This document shows, piece after piece, positions 8,322 to 15,471 of a DNA stretch of 64,000 bases; position 1 is the first letter of the stretch, and each line of letters starts with the position of its first letter. Source of the stretch: Anaerolentibacter hominis (GTDB lineage Bacteria; Bacillota; Clostridia; Lachnospirales; Lachnospiraceae); NCBI RefSeq assembly GCF_032380675.1, contig NZ_JAWDIX010000001.1, forward strand, positions 992,001-1,056,000, written 5' to 3'. The position numbers were made by a program, and so were the translations under genes. The notes under the pieces were generated by a model. That model was given only the letters and a program-made list of their open reading frames with translations, had not been told where the DNA came from and ran no database searches.

Positions 8322-9998
8322 GTGGAATTAATTCAAATAACGGCTGTTGCTGTGTTTGCAGCATTTTATCTTGCATACTTCACAAAGATGATACTGCAAC
8401 ATAGAAAAGGCATAAAAACAGACCAAATCGGTAAAGGGAACAAACCGCGCAAGACGCTCATTATTGAAATATTGATGAAATTCGCAACCTATGCCATTGT
8501 CCCTGTCGAAGCAATCAGCATTATCGGTAAATTCCGCATGGGGAAATCATCCTTTGCCTGGACAGGCATTGTTATTGCGGCGCTGGGCGTTCTCGTCTTT
8601 ATTATGGCGATGGCGGCGATGAGAGACAGCTGGAGAGCCGGCATACCAGAAAAGGATAAAACCGATCTTGTAACAACAGGAATTTACCGTTTCAGCCGCA
8701 ATCCTGCTTTTCTCGGATTTGACCTTATGTATCTCGGTTTGCTTATGGCATTTTTTAATTACCTCCATTTGATTTTTGTACTATATGCGGTGGTAATGCT
8801 GCACCTGCAAATTTTACAGGAGGAAAAGTTCCTGTCTGATACGTTCGGGGAACCATACACCGAGTATAAAAAGCATACGGGAAGATATTTTATTTTTGAC
8901 AAGAGCTGCTCAAAGAAGAAAATGATGATAGCGACACTATTCATCGTTCTTTGCATTGGTTTAGGGCTGGGTGGATTTATCATTTACGGCAAACACCAAT
9001 TGAGCAAATTACCGGAATTGACATTTACTGAAGCTCTTGAATACACAACGAAGAATAACCGTAATGCAGTTATAACCGTAGGTATTATTAAAAACGGGGA
9101 AATGTCATACAAGGTGTACGGAAAAGATGGAAAAGAGCTCCCAGCCCAGCTTCACACATACGAAATAGGATCACTCACAAAGACCTTTACTGCCGCCTTA
9201 ATAAACAAGGCAATAGATGATGGCAAAATTAGTCTTGACTGCACAATAGATCATTATTTGCCTCTCTCAAACGATAACAAATACCCAACAATACAAGAAC
9301 TGTTGACCCATTCATCGGGTTATAAGGGATACTATTTCGAATACCCTATGGCTGTAAATTTCCTTCTTGGAAGAAATGACTTTTACGGTATCACAAAAGA
9401 AATGGCGATTGATAAAGCAAATGCTTTAAGCATGGATAGGGAAGAGTACGATTTTACTTACTCCAACTATGGATATGCGGTACTGGGGCTTGTGCTTGAA
9501 TCGGTATATAATACCGATTATGTAAATCTGTTAAATGACTTTGCTCAAAACGAATTGGGCTTGACCGCTACAAAGATTTCTGACGGAAACGGAGATCTGG
9601 GTAACTATTGGGATTGGAAAACAAGTGACGCCTATTTGCCGGCAGGTGCTGTTACATCGAATATATCCGATATGCTATCCTACGCTCAAATGCAGCTTGA
9701 CTGCAATCCGTATTTTGCCGAATGTCATAAAGGCCTGAAATCAATCAATGCTTCTGCCGAGCGAAATAAGTCTATGGGCATCCATATGGACGGGATAGGT
9801 ATGTCCTGGATTATTGACAGCGAGAACGATATTATCTGGCATAACGGCGGTACGGGAGATTATAATAGTTATCTGGGCTTCCGTCCTGGAACGGGAACGG
9901 CAGTTGTAGTATTATCAAATCTGCCGCCAAATGATAGAATCCCGGCAACTGTGCTGGGAATAAAGTTATTATCGGAATTAGAGCACTGGCAGCTGTAG
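8322..9998 (+). CDS. Isoprenylcysteine methyltransferase-like / serine beta-lactamase-like fusion
   Basis: A 558-aa protein with two parts. Residues 1-190 hold several membrane helices and an ICMT/PEMT-type methyltransferase core (GIYRFSRNPAFLGF, ILQEEKFLSDTFGEPYTEY). After another membrane helix (about 200-220), residues 230-555 form a serine hydrolase of the class C beta-lactamase/DD-peptidase type: nucleophile motif SLTK (GSLTKTF), YSNYG as the second motif, and HNGGTG in place of KTG. The hydrolase should face outside. Such hydrolases act on D-amino-acid peptides or esters, and the real substrate is unknown. The start is GTG with GAGGAG 7 bases upstream. Its codons are AT-rich compared with the neighbours, which suggests transfer. 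Confidence 0.85.
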   Translation: MELIQITAVAVFAAFYLAYFTKMILQHRKGIKTDQIGKGNKPRKTLIIEILMKFATYAIVPVEAISIIGKFRMGKSSFAWTGIVIAALGVLVFIMAMAAMRDSWRAGIPEKDKTDLVTTGIYRFSRNPAFLGFDLMYLGLLMAFFNYLHLIFVLYAVVMLHLQILQEEKFLSDTFGEPYTEYKKHTGRYFIFDKSCSKKKMMIATLFIVLCIGLGLGGFIIYGKHQLSKLPELTFTEALEYTTKNNRNAVITVGIIKNGEMSYKVYGKDGKELPAQLHTYEIGSLTKTFTAALINKAIDDGKISLDCTIDHYLPLSNDNKYPTIQELLTHSSGYKGYYFEYPMAVNFLLGRNDFYGITKEMAIDKANALSMDREEYDFTYSNYGYAVLGLVLESVYNTDYVNLLNDFAQNELGLTATKISDGNGDLGNYWDWKTSDAYLPAGAVTSNISDMLSYAQMQLDCNPYFAECHKGLKSINASAERNKSMGIHMDGIGMSWIIDSENDIIWHNGGTGDYNSYLGFRPGTGTAVVVLSNLPPNDRIPATVLGIKLLSELEHWQL

Positions 9999-10000
9999 TA

Positions 10001-10591
10001 TTAGGACGCCGGTCTTTCATCTTCAATGAGTATTTTGATTGCTGAACATTTCCCGCTGTTGCAGTCACTCTCAGATACACTGCAGGCTGCAATACCTAAA
10101 CGCATGTCCATTTCAGCCTTTAGGATAATTTTATCCCCGGCTTTTGACCGCGGGCGCTCTACAGAAATGGAACCGTCTGTATGGATCTTCGTATACATGA
10201 AAATGTTTACAGGGTGAATGATCGGCCTTTTTTCACCCAGACTATGATTTATATTGTCGAAACAGTTAGAATGTCCCTTACCATTATGATAAAAGAATTC
10301 ATACATTTCAGGGCGGCAGCATGGATGCAGCAGGTCATGCTCGTTAACCTCATCATATATCACTTCAAACATTGGATGATAAAGGTTGGAATAAATATGA
10401 TTTCCAACCGATAACCGCAAAGATTCATTACAATCTATGGTGACTCCGGTCGATAAGAATTCTTCGGGATTTTTCCTGCTCTCTGCAAAGAAATCAACCA
10501 CCTGCCCGCCCTCAATATCAATAATCGTTATTTGCTGCCCTGCTGTTACATCAATACTTTTTCCACAGCAGGCATCTATTCTATATTCCAT
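10001..10591 (-). CDS. DUF1989 / urea carboxylase-associated family protein
   Basis: A 196-aa soluble protein. It shows the family pattern: GQQITIIDIEGGQVVDFFA near the N-terminus, the conserved DCNESLRLSVG block, HDLLHPCCRPEMYEFF (Cys/His-rich centre) and a PVNIFMYTKIHTDGSISVER segment. The family is usually encoded near urea or pyrimidine nitrogen catabolism genes and is thought to be metal-binding. Here no such genes are adjacent. It converges with the fusion gene, leaving only two bases between stop codons. Its start ATG is preceded by GGAGGG. The function is not established. Confidence 0.8.
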   Translation of the reverse strand: MEYRIDACCGKSIDVTAGQQITIIDIEGGQVVDFFAESRKNPEEFLSTGVTIDCNESLRLSVGNHIYSNLYHPMFEVIYDEVNEHDLLHPCCRPEMYEFFYHNGKGHSNCFDNINHSLGEKRPIIHPVNIFMYTKIHTDGSISVERPRSKAGDKIILKAEMDMRLGIAACSVSESDCNSGKCSAIKILIEDERPAS

Positions 10592-10692
10592 TTTTATCTG
10601 CCCTCCTAAATTCTTATTCGTCTATTGCATCTTATCATAGTCTTGATATGTCCACAACAAGGATATGGCAAAGCAGTTTACATATCTGTGTA

Positions 10693-10731
10693 TGGTACAG
10701 AGTCAGTGCAGCGCACTGGTGTTTTGACACC
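10693..10731 (+). repeat. Short structured motif related to 61101-61126
   Basis: TGGTACAG is followed by CAGTGC/GCACTG and then a GGTGT/ACACC hairpin. The first 26 bases closely match the right part of the inverted-repeat element at 61028-61138. Confidence 0.5.
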
Positions 10732-10765
10732 CTGATTATATAAATAGAATCATAATTTTACCAAG

Positions 10766-10794
10766 TTGACAGCCGCGGCCTTCTATGTTATCAT
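10766..10794 (+). promoter_or_regulatory. Consensus promoter without an obvious gene
   Basis: TTGACA and TATCAT are spaced by exactly 17 bases. No convincing coding sequence follows before the GNAT gene at 11347. A terminator hairpin at 11060-11090 would end a transcript of about 290 bases. Confidence 0.65.
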
Positions 10795-11059
10795 AAAAAA
10801 CCAGTAAGAGACTTGCCGTAAGGCAGGTCAATTAAATTTGAAAAGATTGGAAGAGGTGTCTTTTGGAGTCGGATCTGTAGTGAAGCACAGAATTGCATAG
10901 GACGATAGAAGCGGTTATTGAGAAAATATCCTATGCCCGCTTTGTTTTTTATGCGATGTTTCCTGCAGGACTATGGAAGACAGCTCTTATTTTTTATAGC
11001 TTAGGTACGGCGTACATGATTACTCCGTTTTTATTGCTATTCATAAATAAAAGTCTGTT

Positions 11060-11090
11060 CGGGCATAGCTTTGCGGCTATGCCCGTTTCT
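11060..11090 (+). terminator. Intrinsic terminator hairpin
   Basis: A perfect 10-bp stem CGGGCATAGC/GCTATGCCCG with loop TTTGCG is followed by TTTCTT. It is placed to end the transcript from the promoter at 10766. Confidence 0.65.
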
Positions 11091-11096
11091 TATGTA

Positions 11097-11197
11097 ATAA
11101 AAAACCCTCCGGGGGATCGCACTGCGGCGGAAAGAAATTGTGTTGCCAGAGCAACCCGCCGCAGGCGGAGAATCCCGCAAGCGGGATTCTATGTTCT
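11097..11197 (+). repeat. Hairpin-string repeat, copy B
   Basis: Near-identical to 2041-2142, including the four successive hairpins. The last hairpin differs by a TT to AA loop change. As with copy A, it lies directly 3' of a terminator hairpin. Confidence 0.8.
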
Positions 11198-11346
11198 TAT
11201 ATAAGGAACTGGCTTCAGGAAAATCATGTCCTTGCTTACCCCAATGTTGATAGAACTGTGCTTCACATAGTGTAAACGTTACAAAATAGTATAAATGACA
11301 GCATCGGAGAGCCGGAGATCTCGGAAGCTTCGTAATGGAGGTAATT

Positions 11347-11859
11347 ATGATAATAATTCGAAGAGAAGAAGAGAAAGATTATATTCAGATATATGAGATG
11401 GTGAAGAACGCCTTCGCAACGGCCGAACACAAAAGCGGGACGGAGCAGGATCTGGTAACAGCTTTGCGACAAAGCGGCAGGTTCATCCCGGAGCTGGCGC
11501 TGGTGGCGGAGAAAGACGGGATGATTGTTGGTTATGCACTGTTTACCCGGATGAAAGTCGGGGATGTACCGGCGCTGACTCTGGCTCCGCTGGCAGTTTT
11601 GCCGGGATATCAGAGGCAGGGTGTGGGCACCCGCCTGATCGAGGAGGGGCATCGGATCGCTGCAAAGCTTGGTTTTGAGCTTTCTGTGCTGGTGGGAAGC
11701 GAGCACTATTATCCGCGGATGGGATATCGCCCCGGCAGGGAATTGGGACTTACATCCTCCCTCGATCTTCCCGATCAGAATTTTATGGCGATTGATTTAA
11801 CCGGGAGAGACAGAGTATTTCACTGTACGGCAGTGTTTGCCGATGAGTTTTTAGATTAG
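11347..11859 (+). CDS. GNAT-family N-acetyltransferase
   Basis: A 170-aa acetyltransferase of the YhbS-like GNAT group. The acetyl-CoA binding core is visible: APLAVLPGYQRQGVGTRLIE (Q/R-x-x-G-x-G/A pattern), followed by GFELSVLVGSEHYYPRMGY, which is typical for this subgroup. The substrate is unknown; it may be a small amine or a protein N-terminus. The start ATG 11347 is preceded by GGAGG at 5 bases; an ATG at 11335 lacks a ribosome site. It lies 14 bases upstream of the MutS2-like gene and is probably co-transcribed with it. Confidence 0.9.
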   Translation: MIIIRREEEKDYIQIYEMVKNAFATAEHKSGTEQDLVTALRQSGRFIPELALVAEKDGMIVGYALFTRMKVGDVPALTLAPLAVLPGYQRQGVGTRLIEEGHRIAAKLGFELSVLVGSEHYYPRMGYRPGRELGLTSSLDLPDQNFMAIDLTGRDRVFHCTAVFADEFLD

Positions 11860-11873
11860 AGGAGTGAATGACA

Positions 11874-13781
11874 TTGAATCCACATTATAAAGCACTAGGA
11901 TTTTACGATATAATAGAACAATTAAAAAACTATGCTGTATCAGAACAGGCAAAGCAGGTATTCGAGCAAATGGAACCTTGCCTGGACGAAATGATCTGCC
12001 GCAGAAAGATGAGAGAGACCACAGCGGCAAGACAGATGTTAGATGCGTGCGGTGCTCCGCCGCTTGCTGCTATGGGCGGACTGGAAAAGCTGCTTCAATT
12101 AAGTAAAACCGGGGCCATGCTGACCACGGAACAGTTGGTCGGGGTATCCAGATTTGCGTCGGCCAGCAGCAGGATGATTTCTTATCTGAAGAGAGGTGCA
12201 GAGCAAAATGAATCCATCTCGGCATATGGGATGGGCCTTGACCCGCTTGTAAAACTGCGGGAAGAGATAGAACGCTGTGTCAGAGAGGACGGTGTTCTGG
12301 ATGAAGCAAGTCCCGCGCTTCGTCAGATCAGGAGAAAAAAGGAGGCGCTGGAATCCCAGATCAGGGAGAGACTGACAAAATTGCTGCAAAGCCGGGGTAA
12401 ACAGCTTGCGGACAGCTATATTGCAACCCGGAACGGGCACTATGTGCTGCCGGTTAAGCGGCAGTTTCAGAACCAGTTCCCCGGAACCGTTATTGAAACG
12501 TCACAGAGGGGAACTACTGTATTTATGGAGCCGGACTCTGTAGGGAAAATACAGGCGGAGCTTACCGGCCTGAACTACCAGGAGGAAGATGAGATATGCC
12601 GTATCCTGTATTCTCTCAGCAGTGCAGTTTCCGATTACACGGATGCCATAAGAGGAAATATGGAAATTATGGAGGTGCTGGATGTCTTATTTGCCAAGGC
12701 AAAATTAAGTGCGGATCAAAAGGCGGGCGAAGTGAAGATCGGCGGGGAGAAGCGGATCGATATCAGAAAGGGCAGACACCCGCTTCTGCCGGAAGAACGA
12801 TGTGTGCCGCTGGATCTGAAAATAGATGAGAGGATATCCGGCATTATTATCACCGGTCCTAACACAGGAGGCAAGACGGTAACCTTAAAGACGGTGGGCC
12901 TGTTTACGATGATGGCCCAGTGCGGGCTCCATATTCCGTGCGGGGAGGGCAGCTATCTTGCTATGCGGGATGCGTTTCTGTGTGACATCGGAGACAGCCA
13001 GAATATTTCTCAGAACCTGTCCACCTTCTCCGGACACATGAACAATGTAATCGGTATTCTTAAAAAGGCAAGCCCGGACAGCCTGGTGCTGCTGGATGAA
13101 CTGGGCAGTGGAACAGACCCGGCGGAGGGGATGGGGATTGCGGTAGCCGTACTGGATGAGTTAAAAGAACGAGGGTGTATGTTCCTTGTTACCACCCATT
13201 ATTCCAAAGTAAAGACTTACGCAGAGCAGACAGAGGGGATCACCAGCGCCAGAATGGCCTTCGACCCGGAAAGTCTGGCTCCCTTATACCGTCTGGAAAT
13301 CGGAAAATCAGGAGAGAGCTGCGCTTTGCTGATTGCAAAGAGGCTGGGGCTGCCGGAACATCTGCTTGAGAAGGCCCGCTGTGAGGTATACGGGACGGAA
13401 GAAGGAAATAAACATTTTGCTGAAACGAAAATGGCAGCGCCGAAAAGCCGTTTGAAACGTCTTCCGCCGCCCTCCGGGCAGATTGATATCTCCGGAAAAT
13501 TCCAGATGGGAGACAGTGTTATGGTTCTGCCGGAGGGCGAAACAGGGATCGTATACCGGCCTGCGGACGAGAAGGGCGATGTTATTGTCCAGATCAAGGG
13601 GAAAAAACGGCTGGTGAAACACAACCGTCTTAAGTTACAGGTATCGGCGGATCAATTGTATCCGCCGGACTATGATTTCTCTATCATCTTTGATACGGTA
13701 CAAAACCGGAAGGCAAAGCATGTCATGGGGAAACGCTACGATCCCTCCGCGGTTGCCGTTTATCAGGATGAGATCGAATAG
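11874..13781 (+). CDS. MutS2-like ATPase lacking the Smr domain
   Basis: About 635 aa. The N-terminal half has the MutS core and lever helices. The ATPase part carries Walker A GPNTGGKTVTLKT, the NLSTFSGHMNNV segment and Walker B LVLLDELGSGTDPAEG, followed by TTHYSKVK. After a linker, a KOW-like beta segment remains (MGDSVMVLPEGETGIVYRP). Full MutS2 proteins are near 780-790 aa and end in an Smr nuclease domain, which is absent here. Known MutS2 proteins suppress recombination or rescue collided ribosomes. A form without Smr would have to act by clamp or ATPase activity. TTG 11874 is preferred (GGAG 9 bases upstream); ATG 11868 is too close to it. Confidence 0.85.
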   Translation: MNPHYKALGFYDIIEQLKNYAVSEQAKQVFEQMEPCLDEMICRRKMRETTAARQMLDACGAPPLAAMGGLEKLLQLSKTGAMLTTEQLVGVSRFASASSRMISYLKRGAEQNESISAYGMGLDPLVKLREEIERCVREDGVLDEASPALRQIRRKKEALESQIRERLTKLLQSRGKQLADSYIATRNGHYVLPVKRQFQNQFPGTVIETSQRGTTVFMEPDSVGKIQAELTGLNYQEEDEICRILYSLSSAVSDYTDAIRGNMEIMEVLDVLFAKAKLSADQKAGEVKIGGEKRIDIRKGRHPLLPEERCVPLDLKIDERISGIIITGPNTGGKTVTLKTVGLFTMMAQCGLHIPCGEGSYLAMRDAFLCDIGDSQNISQNLSTFSGHMNNVIGILKKASPDSLVLLDELGSGTDPAEGMGIAVAVLDELKERGCMFLVTTHYSKVKTYAEQTEGITSARMAFDPESLAPLYRLEIGKSGESCALLIAKRLGLPEHLLEKARCEVYGTEEGNKHFAETKMAAPKSRLKRLPPPSGQIDISGKFQMGDSVMVLPEGETGIVYRPADEKGDVIVQIKGKKRLVKHNRLKLQVSADQLYPPDYDFSIIFDTVQNRKAKHVMGKRYDPSAVAVYQDEIE

Positions 13782-13827
13782 AAGAAAGGAAGAATACTAT
13801 GTATTTATAATAGGTATCAGATAAGCA

Positions 13828-13866
13828 GAGCCGGCAGACCGTGGTTACTCACAGGTTTGCCGGCTC
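13828..13866 (+). terminator. Hairpin after the MutS2-like gene
   Basis: A 9-bp stem GAGCCGGCA/TGCCGGCTC extends by further GACC/GGTT pairing with one mismatch. It lacks a strong T run, so terminator function is likely but not certain. Confidence 0.5.
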
Positions 13867-13919
13867 TCATTACAGTAAGACGGTGCAGGCAGTGCACCGC
13901 ATGTGTTTATGAAAATATT

Positions 13920-14984
13920 TCATAGACTGTCAACAGACGCCCGTTTACATATACGCTGTAATTCCAGGAGCAGGGCCCGCTCCGCCTCACATAGACATGT
14001 AATCTTTTTACTCATTTCATCCAGCAATACCGTATCGCCGGTCTCACCCAGCGACCGCATAGAGGAGGCCAGATTATCCCACTGTCCGGCTAAGGAAATG
14101 TAGTCCCTGCCGACAGCGGCCAGCCCCAGCCCTGGCAGACAGGCATCTGATTCCAGCAGAAAACAGCCGTACATATTCCGGAATATTCCTCCCCCGGTAC
14201 CTCCGTCTGCGTGAATCTGAAAATAATTTGTGATTCCCGCCAGCCGAAGTTTGTCACTGCCAAATTTGTTCCAGGTTTTTATTTCTCTGGCGAATTTGGC
14301 GATTCCATTCAGGCCTAAAAGTCTGGCGGGCGGATCTAGCATGGTTTCACAGGTTTCCTTGATTGCGCTGATGATAACAGCAGCAGTAACAGGCCGAAAG
14401 CCGGAAAAGTCGAACTCCAGATACTTATTGTTGGCGGGAAATGGCCGGTGACGGCTGTTTCTTGCCAGCTTCATATCCTCATACCGGACGAGATGATAAT
14501 CTTTTGAGCTGGTTCCGGCCGGTGTCCGTATTCCATAATCATGATTGTCTCTGTCGCTTACATAATAACATTCATTTTCATCATCATATCCGAAGATCAC
14601 AACAGCGTGTCCTCCGAAATGACTGCTTTGCTCAAGGTTCAGATAGGGCAGGCAGGGCATATCGGCATAGATCAAAACAGGTTCATTCTGATCCAGCATG
14701 GATTTTGTATGCATGCATGCCCCGTCATAGTGTTTTGGCTGCCTGCATTTGATTTCAATATGCAGCCGGTTGGCAAGCTTCTGTTCAAATTCAAATATCT
14801 TTGTCCTGCCCGAGATCATGGGCGAAGCCGCCTGATTCAGATAGAGAAATGACAGCCCGGATGCTACTCCGAACAGCATTTCTTCCGATAAAGGCAGACC
14901 ATAAAAATAGAACATCTGCTTTAATGCGTTGGTGATGCAATGTCTGCCGCCCATCGGGACAAATGTATCCACTACCTTTTTCAT
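13920..14984 (-). CDS. BtrH N-terminal domain / DUF4872 protein
   Basis: A 354-aa soluble protein resembling butirosin biosynthesis protein H. The N-terminal part carries GGRHCITNALKQMFYFYG, where the cysteine is the acyl-accepting residue in BtrH, then SHFGGHAVVIFGYD (His) and YYVSDRD (Asp), giving a papain-like Cys-His-Asp arrangement. The C-terminal half (about 180-350) matches the helical DUF4872 type. BtrH transfers an acyl chain from a carrier protein to an aminoglycoside amine. Here no carrier protein or aminoglycoside gene is adjacent. The start ATG 14982-14984 has GGAGG 5 bases upstream; further upstream codons lack a ribosome site. Confidence 0.8.
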   Translation of the reverse strand: MKKVVDTFVPMGGRHCITNALKQMFYFYGLPLSEEMLFGVASGLSFLYLNQAASPMISGRTKIFEFEQKLANRLHIEIKCRQPKHYDGACMHTKSMLDQNEPVLIYADMPCLPYLNLEQSSHFGGHAVVIFGYDDENECYYVSDRDNHDYGIRTPAGTSSKDYHLVRYEDMKLARNSRHRPFPANNKYLEFDFSGFRPVTAAVIISAIKETCETMLDPPARLLGLNGIAKFAREIKTWNKFGSDKLRLAGITNYFQIHADGGTGGGIFRNMYGCFLLESDACLPGLGLAAVGRDYISLAGQWDNLASSMRSLGETGDTVLLDEMSKKITCLCEAERALLLELQRICKRASVDSL

Positions 14985-15373
14985 CATTACCTCCATGCCG
15001 AAGCCGGTTTTGCGACGACACGCGCGAGAAAAGCGTACAGACGATTTCTCATGCTGCATCACAGCAGTTTGAGGCTTCGTCTCAAACTTGTCTCCAGTTC
15101 TTTCGGTTACCTTTTACAGTCTACTACAAAGAACATGACAGGTGTATGTCATGTATGAGCCTGTATAAATATAGAGCACCGATTTACCAGAAGTCCTTGA
15201 ATTATAACTGAAATCACAAAATAATTCATGTTTCGGTGATGTAACATCACATTTTTATTGACCTATTACGGTAATAGAAAGAATTTATTCTCATAACACA
15301 ACTGCGGCAGCAGGCCGGAATACATAAATAACAGGGGGGCAGCGTTTATTGGAAAAGAAATGAATCCAACCGA
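14985..15373. other. Intergenic region with several hairpins
   Basis: There is no gene. Visible structures are AGTTTGAG/CTCAAACT (15066-15088), CATGACA/TGTCATG (15134-15153) and a CTATTAC/GTAATAG palindrome near 15263. The minus-strand promoter of the BtrH-like gene should lie here but was not pinned down. Confidence 0.4.
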
Positions 15374-15402
15374 TTGACAAAAAGAAAAGGTGCTCATACA
15401 AT
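15374..15402 (+). promoter_or_regulatory. Promoter of the ABC-ABC-marR operon
   Basis: TTGACA (15374-15379) and TACAAT (15397-15402) are spaced by 17 bases. The -10 box lies inside the left arm of the palindrome described at 15385-15436. Confidence 0.8.
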
Positions 15403-15436
15403 AGTTGTATATGCAATTGTTGTATGAGCACCTTTT
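15385..15436. promoter_or_regulatory. Large palindrome with MarR-type operator core
   Basis: Perfect 17-bp arms AAAAGGTGCTCATACAA (15385-15401) and its complement (15420-15436) flank a core TTGTATATGCAATTG that resembles MarR-family operators. The left arm covers the -10 box, so bound repressor would block initiation. The marR gene is the third gene of the operon, which fits autoregulation. Confidence 0.7.
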
Positions 15437-15471
15437 GCGTTTAGAGAAAATAAGTGGAGGAAGAAGCGGTT

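Larger units (their letters stand above)
10880..11266. repeat. Segment bounded by 11-bp inverted repeats
   Basis: GTGAAGCACAG (10880-10890) and CTGTGCTTCAC (11256-11266) are perfect reverse complements and enclose 365 bases. The inside holds GCATAGGA/TCCTATGC, a terminator hairpin and hairpin-string repeat copy B. It could be a small non-autonomous mobile element or a decayed insertion. No transposase or target duplication is visible. No other gene is seen in 10592-11346. Confidence 0.45.

Noticed and set aside
10893..11204. 103-residue ORF starting at TTG
   Set aside because: No ribosome site, and it runs through the terminator and the hairpin-string repeat. The translation of the repeat is Arg-rich and unlike a protein.
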